A DNA stretch of 64,000 nt from Phragmites australis (GCF_958298935.1 NC_084943.1:6458001-6522000); one strand, 5' to 3'. Shown: positions 21,868-34,639, counted from the first letter of the stretch. Made by a program: numbers and translations. The notes: generated from the letters alone by a model not told the origin.

Positions 21868-23219
21868 AAGAGCTTGTTAACGCTAGTTATGCGTAGAATA
21901 AAAATATCACAAGTACATAGATCAATTGTAGCACTTTTCACCTGATGTATTCCAAAGTTATCGTACCCACAAATATCAGCAATCAAACTAGATAGGGATT
22001 TACTTTAAACTAACAAACTAATTCTATTCATAAAAGCAATTGCATATAAGGATAATGTTGTTAATGGTTACGATGGTATTTAAACATAAATATTAAAGAA
22101 CGGATAGATCTCCAAGCCTTAGCTAGATATACAATAAATACTATCTCGGTAGCAAAGAGTTATGGTTAATAGCATAAATATATCAATGTATAATATATGA
22201 TCAGCTTCTTTAAACCCATTAATTTCTCTCGATTATCACCTACTAGTCCCTCGTGGTTTGCCTCCCCAGGTGTCACGTAGGAAGGGTATGCACAGCTACA
22301 ACTGTTCATTGAATATGAGCTTGAGAAGATTAGTTTGTGGCCAGTTTACCTAGCTCAGCTCATATATTAATTATCATGCTAATTTTTACTAATCGATCTA
22401 ATAACCATGATTTAATCTATCAGCTAGCCATCTAATTGCAAACTAGACAAAGGATAAAGAACATGCACGATAATTAGGATCGAAAAGGAATACAGGATCG
22501 CAGATCATAAATATAAAAGCTATTGGTACTTCATAAAGCATAAGATACAATCATTGTTGTAATACCTTGATCGGGGTAGTCCAACTCTGAACTCCGATCG
22601 AATTAGAGCCTCGTGGTCTAACTAGATCATCTAAACTAGGCTAAACTAGTCTAGATAACTAAAGCTAAAGTTGAAGGCGTTTTGCCGAGATTTGCTTTGC
22701 ACTTCAGATCTTTTATGTTGAAATGTCGAGAGGATCATCTATGTATAGTGCTAGGAGTCGACGGCCGCAAGATGAAGATTTCCCCTGGTTGCCGTGTGGC
22801 ACAAGGTGAGGGTGCCGCACAGCACCAGTACTCTCCTGCCATGTCAGACCACGCCCAACTCATAGGTTGTAGCTTTAGAAAGGCTTGTATGAGGGGAAGG
22901 TATCTCGATCTTGAATGTGCCGAGGTGGGCTTTGATTGGTAGTGCTGCGTGGCTCCATGGATCGTGCCACACGGCATCACCAGGGTTTGGCCCCAAGTGG
23001 CCCACTTCCTGTAGATCAATGTCTGTCTTCCCGCAGAGTCTATTTGTGTATGATTTTATCATCTTTTCTACTGATTTTTGCAAGTTATAACCAAACGACA
23101 TTGTACATGAATACCATCAAATTTAGCATTAATAATTAATAATAATGATGAATAATTAGTAATATATTAAGATAATATGACGCTAATAGATGTGTATAAT
23201 AAGGGTCATCAATATCCAA
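21868..23219 (-). mobile_element. Athila-like gypsy LTR
   Basis: The LTR is placed between the PBS on its left and a TGGATATTGATGACCC start (minus strand) at 23219, about 1.35 kb. The sequence is AT-rich with no coding capacity, as expected for an Athila LTR. The 'ORFs' at 22682-23139 are non-coding LTR reading frames. The right boundary is inferred from TG...CA logic only. Confidence 0.5.
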
Positions 23220-23730
23220 CGGTGGTACTTTAAAATCTTAATCAGAATCCACCAAATTAAGTGCCGGATTTTTTTGCTTTATTGCAAAAATTTCTAAGAT
23301 ATTTATCTTTTTCTAGTCACAGTGGTAGAAGGGTTATCTTCTTTTATTATATACTGGATAGATACTATTTCTATATTAATAATAGATGGAGCAAGCTCGT
23401 CTGCTTGCTCACTTTTCAGCAACACGTACTAATTAGGTTATACGAGCGGCCAATTTCAGTCACAGCCCTGGCAAAAATGTAAAAATAAACAACATATGCC
23501 ACCATATTTATTAAAAGAGACAACATATCAGTATATTTATAAATCTAGCACTTGTATTCGGTACCAAAATTCCAAAAAAACCTTAGAGAGCGAAGCAGAA
23601 GGCGTTGAAGATGCTGTTTGTAAGTTTCGAGGAGTCTTACAACTATACTTTGAGACTACTGCAGAAAATTGTAATGACAAATCTAAGGATTCAGTGGGCG
23701 ATGACGAATAAAATCTTCTTGAGACAATTG
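23220..23730. other. Intergenic, unassigned
   Basis: AT-rich, no recognisable coding region. The right part (from about 23560) probably belongs to the decayed gag remnant that follows. Confidence 0.35.
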
Positions 23731-24030
23731 AGTAAGTTCAATTGTATAACTCATTTGGAAGCATCTTTAATTGATTGAGAGCATTCATGAACATATGATA
23801 TCTTTCCTCATGAATTTTTTTAGATTCCTCATGAATTTCACAAAGAGCGATCCATATCTCATTGGTATATTCCGTACTACGGATTCTAAAAAAACTTTTT
23901 CATTAATTCTCTCAAAAATAGCATTCTTAGCCTTAGCATTCCATCTAACTTTGTTGATCGGTAAAAGGGTGATCAAATCCAATAGAAAACGGCTAGCCAA
24001 ACTTCAGAAAAAATAGCTTTAAAATAGCTC
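23731..24030 (-). pseudogene. Copia (SIRE-like) gag fragment
   Basis: On the minus strand, pieced across frameshifts, I read 'NAKAKNAIFERINEKVFLES', then 'EIWIALCEIHEESKKIHEER', then 'LNQLKMLPNEL'. These match the UBN2/gag domain of SIRE-like copia elements (the 'A..IW..L...HE' block). It is heavily frameshifted and isolated from other element parts. Confidence 0.55.
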
Positions 24031-25352
24031 GCCATGTGAACTTTCCAATAGACGAAGTTTTTTCTATCTAACCTTGTCATGCTACTTCTATTCCCCGGGA
24101 TCATTGCTCTAAGATTTAAAACCTAACAAGAGCATTACTAATAAATTAGTACATCGTATTATAATAAATGATCATTACAAAGTAACTTACTTTTTTACCT
24201 TATAAACTAGGATAAGAGATAATTTTATGAATTAGTACATCATATTAGAGGAATATTATTTAATTTTTTCAAATTTTTTGAGAATTTTTGTGAGGTCTTA
24301 CAAAGTGCTAGAAGTTATAAAAGTAGCATCTTTTAGGAAATTTTAGTGTAAATTATACATAAGATTTTTAGATGAATCCAGTTAAAATGAATTTCGTATG
24401 AATTTTAGAGCATATAAAAAATCAACACATTTTTTTACATTTTTAGTTTGAGTTACACAAGATTATTAGTTTGCTACTGTTTTTTAGCGGTGGTTACTGT
24501 TCATGCACGTGCGGGACCAGGTGGCATTTTGACGGTGGCATCCGGTTGGATGGGAAAATGCAATTGCCCCCTAGGGAGGAGGATGGACGGGTGGGTAGAA
24601 CGTGGGGTAGGGAAGGGCATGCAAGCAGAATAAAGAGGAGTAGGAATTATTACGTATTTTTTTAATAATAAAGATACTATTATTATTTTGGATATGGTTA
24701 AATTTTGGTAGTACATGCTACAATATTTTAGTATGTACGTCCGTATTTAGTAAAGTTGGTCTGAACACATACATCTATTTTTTGTTTTTGGATAATTAAC
24801 ATCAAGTGTTTAGAGCTTAATTTTTTCATCTCATGATTATTGTGTGACAAAAATCAAACACAATCTTAATAAAAATCCATCTATTCTTCTCCTTACACCC
24901 CTACTATATAAGCAAATTTATCAAAATATATAAGCAAAATCATATGATAAAAAGTAAAAATAGAACCGTACGAAGGTAAATCATACCCATACGTTTTGTA
25001 AAAAAAAAAAGACAAGTGTGAATAAAAAAAGTAGAATTTATCAAATACAAATGTATATATTTTCTAAACCGTGTATCTAATCTCTGATCCGCTTGCACGA
25101 TTATAGTCCTTACATTTTTGTCAACAAAATAAGATCCATCTTGGTTATATTTTGATGTAATTTTTTGGACAGACACAAATTGCATATATCAGAATTGAAA
25201 AACTACTATACTAATCCAATTAAAATACTTAAGTGCTTTTCTAAAATTACCTATATTAGAACATTAAAAAACATTCACTTATGTAACTCAGTTATTCACT
25301 CTGTTTCAATGTATATCCATTCATACTCTTTTCACAACATCCACATCAGTAC
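24031..25352. other. AT-rich intergenic DNA
   Basis: No coding region or defined repeat end seen. A locally GC-rich patch at 24500-24610 gives short ORFs on both strands without similarity that I recognise. Confidence 0.4.
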
Positions 25353-25608
25353 TTCACTTTATCAACCATCAGTCGGATAAGCAAGTTTTTTAAAGTAATG
25401 ATCAAGTTTTCAAAAATTCATAAGCAAATTATAATGCACCTAGAAGCACATTTTATATGAAGTTGATGTTGAAAAAAATTCACTTTATCAACCATTAGTC
25501 ACATAAGCAAGTTTTTTTAAAGTCGTGAGCAAGTTTTTGAAAAATCGTAAGTAAATTATAATACACTAAGAAGCACTTTTTTTATATGAAGTTGATGTTG
25601 AAAAAAAT
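25353..25608. repeat. 126-bp tandem duplication
   Basis: TTCACTTTATCAACCAT opens two adjacent units (25353-25478 and 25479-25608). Both end with 'TATGAAGTTGATGTTGAAAA'. Moderate divergence implies an old duplication. Confidence 0.9.
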
Positions 25609-26364
25609 ATCATCAAAATATACTCAACTGGGGTTTGGTTTTGAAGCTTTTATCGCATGAAATATAATGGTGCAATCGGATTTTAATTTAGATGCTCGGT
25701 TTAAAAACTATGATTTTTTAAAAAGTTTTGAAATGAAATTACATGTGAATGATCTTATCAATTTTATCAACTTTTTTTTCATGCATGTCACAGCACACCT
25801 GATGACATCCAGTGCCGAACCAACGGTCGATCCGAACGATGTGGCATGCACGTTCGGAATTTAATCTTTATGTATTATTTTCTGTATAAAAAATTAATAG
25901 ATCGGATATGTAATCCGTATGATACTTGTTCAACTGTTTTATCTCAAATACCATGTCACGTGTTTGTATGCCAACAATCAAATGACTAGTAGCAAGACTC
26001 TTCATCTTTTCTTATATGTTCTCATATCCGTGTCACTTGTTTGTATGCAAATAATCTGATCATAAAAAACAATCGCCCCTTCACAGTCAGCAACTTCACT
26101 ACCACTCTATTTATATCCTTACCCAAAAAATCTCGAAGTTTCTTACACATGGACAGATACTGTCGCATCCTTGACATGCTTGACAATTGACATCGAGTTA
26201 AATGCAAAATCCATCCACTTACATGGCATATAACTTCAGCAATACGTGACACTGCGATTGGCAAATTAATGCACTCCAGTACCCTTCGTTGATCCTTCAT
26301 AATTTCATCTTCCAACTCAATCGTTCATCAATTGGCCTTTTCTGTTTTCTTCACATTCATATTG
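25609..26364. other. AT-rich intergenic DNA
   Basis: Contains short ORFs only. The phrase 'GTCAC(G/T)TGTTTGTATGC' occurs twice (about 25955 and 26033). No gene is supported. Confidence 0.35.
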
Positions 26365-26525
26365 AGTGTCCCTTGTACTCTATCAAATATATACACATAC
26401 CCCTGTATCTCTTATTTATCCTATCTAAAACATCTACATCTCCATGGTGAGCTGAAAAGATAGAATATTTAGTAGTAGGCCACTTGCATACATTTGCTTC
26501 GGAGCGAGTGGCATCAGGAGCAGAG
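26365..26525. repeat. Dispersed repeat, copy 2
   Basis: Collinear with 19640-19840 (see that entry): 'TAGTAGTAGGCCACTT' is exact and 'TTTGCTTCGGA' recurs downstream. Confidence 0.6.
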
Positions 26526-26529
26526 ACGG

Positions 26530-26660
26530 AACCGGTTCCTCTGCAGTAACTGCAGAGGGCAGTAGGGTCACTGTTGTGTAGGCCCAGACGCGGTGGGGTC
26601 TATGCATCAGTGACTACTATCCTCTGCAGTTACTGCAGGTGAGTCCTGTTGAGCAGAGAC
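26530..26660. repeat. Foldback sequence built on CCTCTGCAGT/ACTGCAGAGG
   Basis: CCTCTGCAGTAACTGCAGAGG at 26549-26569 is a near-perfect palindrome with 10-bp arms. CCTCTGCAGTTACTGCAGG recurs near 26621, and 'GGTCACTG' / 'CAGTGAC' lie inside. This looks like a small MITE or its ends. Confidence 0.5.
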
Positions 26661-26753
26661 GCGGTGCCTAGTCCTTACAACACCGGCGCGGCCTGTACCG
26701 GTCACACGCGGTGCTAGTCCTTACAACACCGGCGCGGCCTGTACCGATCACAC
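26661..26753. repeat. 47-bp tandem duplication, GC-rich
   Basis: Two adjacent units (26661-26707 and 26708-26753) share CTAGTCCTTACAACACCGGC and 'GCGGCCTGTACC', differing by one indel and one substitution. Confidence 0.9.
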
Positions 26754-29334
26754 TAGCAGGCGGTCTAGTACTGAAATGGATTAGTAACACGAGTAATTAG
26801 GATTAGCTAGTTACCCGGTGGGAGCGATCATTTGTGTGCAACTGTCAAGAAAAAGATTTTTTATTTATCTTCCATGAAAATAACTAGTGCATCGCAGGGC
26901 TTCCCTTAGTCCCCTTCCATCCGTCCCTCGTCTTCACCGTCTTAATTGACCTAGTTTCACAATTTATGAATTTTTACACTATTTACAGAAAAATAATATA
27001 CTAATAAAAAGGTATGAAGACATATACAAAATGTTCATGACAAGTGGTGCATATATATTTTCCCGTTGCGAAAAAATTATAGAATTAGCGCAGAACCCGT
27101 TGCGAAAAATTATAAAAAGAACCCAGACCATTTCGCGCGCCTCCAAGCTCCCGCTCCTAACCCAGCCCGGTGGAGCTCACACCACCAGGCGTTAATCAAA
27201 AATAAATTCTATAAGACTCTGTTCAGAAAAACTCTCGTAAAATTTTATCAATATCATCCGTCCATGATCCAATAATTAAGTTAAAAAATAAATAAATAAT
27301 CACATATCATTAAAAAAATCTTTTATATAATCAAATTCTATAAAATTTACTTTTGACGCCAACCCCTTCCCGTCCCGGTGGCATGCGCCAGCTCGTCGGT
27401 GGCCGACCAGCGAGGGCCAAAACCGTCAACTCGTCATCGGATTAATCAAGCGGGAACTGGATCACTGGTTCATGTGCAACTGCTCGCTGTCGCTGGTGAT
27501 GCGGCTTTACAATTATGTCCTACCAACGCCCACTACCGCGGTGAAGGCAGCATCTGCTCGCTGTCGCCGTGTCGCAGGGGTGGGGAGGAGCCCCGCAAGG
27601 CGCACGAGCAAAAGCTACCCAATTGTGCCTGCGAAAGAACCGGTGGCTTCTTGTATTTATCTTTTGGATTTTTCTTGGCAGATTTATCTCCTTTTTAACT
27701 CTGGTGATGATAAGGTTACTATAGCTTAGTTTATTTTTTTAATAGGAGCTTTAGTCTTTAATAGGATATACCCTAAGTGATGGTGTATTCTAGCCACTAG
27801 TGAGTTCATTAGATACCTAATGTATCATAAGTGGGTCTATCTTGTTGGCTCTATCACAGAAGAAAGCTAATCTCTTTGAAAAATATGATTTCTCATAGTT
27901 TTATAAGAACCGATATGGTTTAAAAAATTTAAACTAACGATTAATATGAGAAAGCCATTTAAGGTTAGTAATATTGGTTTTTTAAATCCAAACTCTTAGA
28001 TCAGCTACAGTGTGGGAAAAACATCGACTGAAGAGAGAAATCTTAGACATTGATTTTATAGCTCTCTAAGCTGAGTTAAAAATAGTTACGAAGAAAGTAG
28101 TCCCTCTTATTAGTATGTTTTCAATCCCTCCCCCCGCGCCTAGCTTGATTGAGACGAGCTGTCATATTTTATTCCGGAATAAGCCCCACATTGCTTTCAA
28201 CATTGACGCTGCACACTACGATGAAAATGCAATTAAAGCATCATTGGGATGTGACAGTAAGATGAATTTTGAAGCCTCATCTACGCTGTGGCTGGCCTTA
28301 CTATACCCTAAGTCTTCAAGTATTTCATCCTCAAATACACACATTTGAATATTCTTTAACATCATTCCTTTTCCTTCTTATATTGCAAGAAATTTCAACA
28401 CATAAATTGAGCATCAATAATTTTATTAAGAAATTTCATCAACTAAATTAGGCATTAATAATTCTTCACATAATTGTTGGATGGCATTTATTCCTCTTAT
28501 CCTGGCATGCGCTCATACTTCATATTATAATAAGAGGAAACTTTCTATGTGTAATAAAATTTGCTATTTGCACGTAAAATATAGGTAATGATTTTTTAGT
28601 TGCAAGATAGTATCATTTAAGATTTGTTGACATAGTTTTAGCTTCAAGATACATACTGGATCTGAAGTTTGTATGATAAAATAAAGTGGTTTAAATTTTT
28701 ATTTTTAATCTAAAATAAAAATTAAATGGCTCAACTAAATACTCTCAATTCATCTATAACTCTAGATCTAAAATTTCTTAGAGCTAGATTTGACTAGCTT
28801 CAAAAAATATTAGATCTAGAGCTGTATCAAATAAAACTTCAGTATTGTTTATATAGGCTTAATGATCTATTTGCTCTATCGTAGTCTTAGGGTTCATCTT
28901 TTCTCTTTTACCAGCACATACGTTATATTGAAGATGTCTATTTTTTATATATTTGATCTAGAATAAATTTATAAAATTAGATAGTTAATATTTTTATTTT
29001 TTTTCCACGTCGTAAGATAATACTGTTTAAAAGAGATATCACTCATACTCAATGCCTGGATGTGGTACACTCAGTAGTACCCCAAGCAGCATGCCCCAGT
29101 TATCTACTCCCTCCACAGCTAGCTAATCACCCCTATCAACACACCTAAGCACACACCAAATTCCAAAAAGACAGAAAGAAAAAGGGCAAAAGGAAAAAAA
29201 AAGAAAGCCAAGCCACCATCCAAATGCCACCTGCCATCCATGGCAGCATGGCACCACCACCACCCCCTGACGCTCACTGATCTGACCCACCACCTTACTG
29301 AGCTTACTCCTTCTCCGGCGAGTCGCTGACAGCC
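26754..29334. other. Intergenic, upstream of the carboxylesterase gene
   Basis: Mostly AT-rich. A GC-rich island (27360-27620) has short ORFs without recognisable domains. The last 250 bases are CA- and purine-rich (29110-29215) and probably hold the carboxylesterase promoter and 5'-UTR. I could not identify a convincing TATA box. Confidence 0.45.
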
Positions 29335-32300
29335 ATGCCCCCCGTCGGCGTCCAGCTCCACAGCCTCCTCTTCAAGCTCCTCCTCCGCCGCCGCCTCTCC
29401 TCCCTCTCCGCCTCTGCCTTCGCCTCCTCGTTCGGCGTCTCCTCCCGCCCCGCCGACTACCGCCCCTCGCCGCCCTCCAACCCGTCCTTCTCCCTCGCGT
29501 CCCCCGACGCCGTCGCCACCAAGGACCTCCACCCGGACCCGCTCTCCTCCCTCCACCTCCGCCTCTTCCTCCCCAACCCCCACCACCACGCCGCCGCCGG
29601 CCCTCCTCCTCCTCCTCCTGCCCTCCGTCGGAACTCCTTCCCCCAGCACCACCGTGACGGCGACCACGTCGTACCGGGCCAGGAGCAGCTCTCCCGCCGC
29701 GTCAGCGCCATCTTCCACGGCGTCGGCGTCTCGCCCGCGCCGGCCGCCCAGGCGGCGCGCGACTACGGAGGGTACCTCCCGACTCCCGCCGCGCGGTCCG
29801 CGAGGAAGCTGCCGGTGATCGTGCAGTTCCACGGGGGCGCCTTCGTGACCGGCGCCGCCGACAGCGCCGCCAACGACGCCTTCTGCCGCCGCGTCGCGCG
29901 CCTCTGCGACGCCATCGTGGTGGCCGTCGGGTACCGCCTCGCGCCCGAGAGCAGGTACCCCGCCGCCTTCGAGGATGGGGTCGCCGTGCTGCGATGGATC
30001 GCCAAGCAGGCTAACCTCGCCGTGTGTGGACGGACCATAGCCAAGGGGGGCAGCGCCGACTCGTTCGGTGCGGCGATGGTTGAACCGTGGCTCGCCGCGC
30101 ACGCCGATCCGTCCAGGTGTGGTTTCATCTTTCATGGGGTCCACTTTGGTTGATTTTTTTAATGATTTTGGTGAGGCGTATAGAGATGCAGTTATTGGTT
30201 ATTGAGAATCTAGCATTCTTCGTAGGCATTGCAAGATTTATTAGTTCTACACCTTATTGATGCTTTATTTTGGTAGCCTGGCAGGTGATGATGATGTTTG
30301 TGTTTAATTAATAGGTGAGCGCAACATAGTTGATTTCCTTATGTGCGGAGTTGCATTTGAGAACCTTCAATGCGTGCGATCAACTTCAAGAAATGCCTTG
30401 TTTCGTAGTGGAGTAATGAGTGCATGGATCTGCTTGTTTTGATATATGTTTACTTCTGTTCTGATTCTTGAATCTAGCTTATACGAGCATTTCTTGAAGG
30501 CAATCAATATTGATTCTCAATAAGCTGTGCAGTTCATCTGAATGTAGGTGTGAACAGTAGAAACTTATGAACGATGCTAACTGAACTAAAAATATGTTTA
30601 AACAAGTAACGATTAATTTTCAGATCAGATCCAGCTTCTTCCTTGTTAAACCTTGAGTTTAAAAGATTAAATGTTCTGACGTGAAATAGGATTGGTCTAG
30701 ATCAATGCAACTGAAATCGATATAACCTGTAACAACAGCAGCAGACCAGACACTGTGATGCCATGTTCTAGTATTTCCCTGCATCAATGCTACTTGGTCT
30801 CAGGATCAATGCAGATGCATTCTGGATAAGGTGATTTCAGTCTTACCTGTAGTTAGTGTTCGTGCAACAATGCCAAGAAGGAAAGTGTGCTAACCAGGAG
30901 AGGATGGACAGAAAATATTTGGAGAGGCATCAGGTTTTGATACGGCCACTGCTCTTGTAGGGGGAGCGGAGGAGCAACACAACTACACAAGTTATGCTGG
31001 CACCACTGACCATATCCGGGCTTTGAGATCAGGAGGGAAGGAGACGCGGGCCATTACCAGTAGCCATTGAGTTTGGTTTGAGAAAAAAGGAATATAGGAG
31101 TTACATTGGTCAGAGGGAAATATGACATTGAAGCCGACATGAAACAGGGTGAGAAGAAAGGGGGTGCTGGACAAGGAATAGCATTGTTTTTGGGGGTATG
31201 GGCATTCTTAGCTCAGTTTATTTGTTCACAGTCACTTTATCCAATTGTGCTGTTGAGATCACAATTAGCTTAACATACTAGTTGATAACTCTGACAATAC
31301 TAGCCTTTTCAAACCCACGGGCGCTTCAGTTCAAAGAAAAACACGGGTGGGCTATGACACGAGCTTGCTTTGTGTTCAATTGCCATAAAGCTATTTTGGA
31401 ATAAATAACCTATCCGGAAAAGGAAAGAATCAAACTAGTTCTACTGAGCATGGTGGTTGGCAACTCTGTCAACAGTTACGATTTAGTGTTATGCTAATAT
31501 ATGATGTATTTTTATTTCACTCATGACTTTGATTATTGCTTTTGATATTCAGAAACAAAGATTGACATGAAGCATAACCTTTTTATAAGAAGAAAAAATC
31601 ATCTACACACTCTGAAGGCTAAATTTCAATGTAAAGATGTCCAAATAGGCTGTGCCTACTGGGCCAGCCCGAGGCACGATATTGTAGGCACGGCCCAGGC
31701 ACCGCCCGGCTGAGTCGGGCTGGCACAAGCCTAGCCCGGGCCGGCACAGGCACGGCCCAGCTAGGCACGATCTGGGCCGGTACGCATGGGTCTGGTTATT
31801 TTCTATTTTCTATATATTTTTTAGTTTTAGACTATTTTTTTATCTATTTTCTATATTTTTATCATATTTTTATCTATATTTTTTAATTTTTTAGCTATTT
31901 TTTATTTTATCAGGCTGACTGGGCCGATGGGCCGGCCGTGCCGTTGGGCCGTAATCGTGCCTGGGCTGGCCCGACACGGCACGGTGACCAACGGGCTGTG
32001 CCGTGGGCCGAGGGGGAGGCACGCGGGCCGGCACGGCACGGCCCGTTACAGTAGTCGGGCTGTGCTGTGGCTGGACCGTGCCGAGCCATGCCCGTGCCGG
32101 GCCGGCCTGAGTAGCCCATTTGGTCATCTCTGTTTCAATGTAAACTTTTCTGAGCATTATTCAATATGTTGTGGTATTGTTTCATGAAAATAAAATGTTG
32201 TGGATCCTTGAAGAAGCAAGCTACTTTATCATCTTCGTAACATCATCAATCTAATGAATTAAAAGCTTCAGCACATCATTCCCTACATTTATTTGGCAAC

Positions 32301-33042
32301 CTTAGTTGCATCAAGACAAATTATACACATTAGTTAGTTTTCTTGTTTAATATCCCTGATTGCATGTTCAAAGATTTTTTTCAATTACTTATAGAATTGT
32401 TATCATGTATTCATTAGTTTCCACTTGACATGTACCCATTAACAGATGCAGCTCTGAGCCTCTGGTTAAGGAGCATCTGACATGTATCTCCTTTTATGTA
32501 ACAGGTGTGTTCTCCTTGGCGTCAGCTGTGGAGCAAATATTGCGGACTATGTGGCCCGGAAAGCTGTTGAGGCTGGGAAACTCCTAGAGCCCGTGAGAGT
32601 TGTTGCACAAGTTCTGATGTATCCGTTCTTCATGGGAAGTGCACCCACTCAATCAGAACTAAAGTTGGCAAACTCCTACTTTTATGACAAGTCAACGTGT
32701 TTACTGGCCTGGAAACTCTTCTTGGCTGAGGGTGAATTCAGCTTGGACCATCCAGCAGCAAACCCTCTCGTGCCTGGAAGAGGCCCTCCGTTGAAGCTTA
32801 TGCCTCCAACCCTGACAGTCGTTGCAGAGCTAGACTGGATGAAGGATCGTGCGATTGCTTACTCGGAGGAGCTTCGCAAGGTAAATGTGGACGCCCCTGT
32901 TCTCGAGTACAAGGACACAGTCCATGAGTTTGCCACGCTAGACGTCCTGCTGAAAACGCCGCAGGCTCAGGCTTGCGCTGAAGATATAGCAATCTGGGTT
33001 AAGAAGTACATATCACTGCGCGGCCATGAATTATCTTATTGA
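29335..33042 (+). CDS. CXE11: Carboxylesterase, HSL family (CXE11/CXE16-like)
   Basis: Two exons, 29335-30116 and 32505-33042, join in frame (AG|G = Arg261) to give 439 aa. Plant CXEs of the alpha/beta-hydrolase HSL family hydrolyse short-chain esters. Seen: oxyanion-hole motif HGG at 166-168 ('VIVQFHGGAFVTG'), 'YRLAPE' at 200-205, nucleophile Ser268 in GVSCG (266-270), acidic residue in 'ELDWMKD' (Asp371 or Asp375), and His401 in 'DTVHEF'. The triad is complete, so it is not a catalytically dead GID1-type receptor. The N-terminus ('MPPVGVQLHSLLFKLLLRRR') and length fit the CXE11/CXE16 subgroup, with a Pro/Ser-rich low-complexity stretch at 40-100. Start ATG 29335 opens exon 1 in the conserved context. 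Exon 1 is very GC-rich and exon 2 is not, a typical grass gradient. The intron carries a hAT-like insertion. Substrate is unknown. Confidence 0.92.
30117..32504 (+). other. Intron of the carboxylesterase gene
   Basis: The 2388-nt phase-2 intron has donor TCCAG|GTGTGG and acceptor TAACAG|GTGTG. The first 1.5 kb (30117-31623) has no recognisable repeat. It then holds a hAT-like element (31632-32132), followed by AT-rich sequence to the acceptor. The apparent exon-1 read-through to 30153 is only intron. Confidence 0.9.
31632..32132. mobile_element. Nonautonomous hAT-like element in the carboxylesterase intron
   Basis: Terminal inverted repeats are TAAAGATGTCCAAATAGGCT and, on the other strand, CAGAGATGACCAAATGGGCT. 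The 8-bp target duplication TTTCAATG is perfect (31624-31631 and 32133-32140). The interior is a large imperfect inverted repeat of 'GGGCCGGCACGG / CCGTGCCGGGCC' blocks around an AT-rich core. The ORFs here come from that repeat. It may share family ancestry with the element at 11629-12000. Confidence 0.85.
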
Positions 33043-34153
33043 CCTGCCTTGATGAAATTTTAACCTGAGTGACCTACCTTAAGTCATGACCAGACCAGGA
33101 TCTCCGTTACTTCATTCTCCACACCGGACTGTCATGGTAACCATTTGATGGGGGAGAAATTACCCATCAGTCCATCGGCTGAATGTTCATAGCGCTGAGA
33201 TGAAGATATAGAATTACTCATCAGTGATGTTGGGTGATTGTTTCATGGAAATTCAAATTGCCCAGGGTAATCTGAGGTAATCCACGACCGGTCTGAGATT
33301 GTATATTTCCACGTTCTAATGTCATTTGAAGCTTTCATCTACTTAATTCCCCAGTTTTGTGTCCACTGATCTTCTTGACTGCTAGGCATTTGGCTGATTC
33401 CGTAGACTGCTCTTCTATGAATTGATGTTTGCTGCGGGGCGCTGCACTGCTCGTAAGATAAAGTTACTGGAAACTTTATCGCCTATGGTTGAAAATTGTT
33501 TTAAAAAAACTTGAAAGTTAATAAGTTACTAGCAAAGAATATTGAATTTATGTGGTTTAAATTTAATACAACAATCTTATATTAAGAAAGGTGATTTTTT
33601 AGATAATGGAAAAGAGAAATGTGATGTCTACCGATTTTATTATAACGAAGCTCCAATTTCATCCTCTACCATAAAACCCGATATTTAGATCCCTCAAGTT
33701 TGAAAATCAGTGCAGCTCTTCTCCCACCTTTGTCCAAAATCGGACAAGCCCTGAACATTAACAAATATAAGTATGCATTCTGTAAAGCTGGTAAGCGTAG
33801 TGGCTATATTTTCTTTCAATGAAGCAGGCCCAAAGCCTTTGGTCGATAATGTGTGGTAACTCCTTAACATTCAATTTTTTTTTTACCATGACGAGGTTAT
33901 TCTCTCTTAACATTTTTTTACAAATTTATCCTATTTAACACATATATTGGAAAGTATTAGCGATTTCCCTTCAGTAAAGTGCATTTTAGAATTTACCGCT
34001 CTATTGTCTCAATGGCATGTAGCTCTGTTTCTAAGCATGAATATATATAGAGCCGAAAAATCTATACTTCCCAACGTATACTTAGCAGGTGATCTCACAT
34101 TGCCATGAAACAAATAAGGCAGGAGCTCTGTCAAACCTGGCTTCAACTTGTCA
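33043..34153. other. 3' flank of the carboxylesterase gene and intergenic DNA
   Basis: The first 300-400 bases are probably 3'-UTR. The remainder is AT-rich with no recognisable element, up to the Helitron-like end. Confidence 0.45.
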
Positions 34154-34639
34154 CTAGTTCAATGTTCGTGCGGTGCAACTGTATTCAGTTGTTTCGAATG
34201 CATATCCTACTATTACGATAGTATATCTCTCTAAAGATAATATATATCATAGCGATATTCTTAATTTTTTAATCATAAACAAACAAAAATATTAACCACT
34301 AACTTTCATGAGCATCAGAGTGAAAAATCATGCACCCATTTAGACTAAAAAAGAGAACAACAATGTATATTTTCTTGCTTCTTGAAAACCCAAAAGAGAA
34401 CAAACCATATAGAAAAAACATGAACTAAAGAGTTTTTATATTAGCCCATCCAACTACCCGGATACCAAGGCATGAAATAGTGTTTCTATAAACTAACCTT
34501 CACCACAGTGTTTACCAAAACACTAATCAAATTAGAAGCAGACCAATCCAAGGAAAATATGAAATAAAGATTTAATTCAGATTTTTAGCACATCTAAGCC
34601 TACAGCTATTTGTATTTTACAATTTTTCACGCTACACAG

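Noticed and set aside
29119..30144. 341-aa minus-strand ORF over carboxylesterase exon 1
   Set aside because: Antisense of a CT-rich exon, low-complexity Gly/Arg/Glu composition, no domain. The plus strand has HGG and YRLAPE motifs and a correct intron.
31891..32187. ORFs of 60-90 aa within the carboxylesterase intron
   Set aside because: They arise from the GGCCGGCACGG inverted repeats of the hAT-like element.
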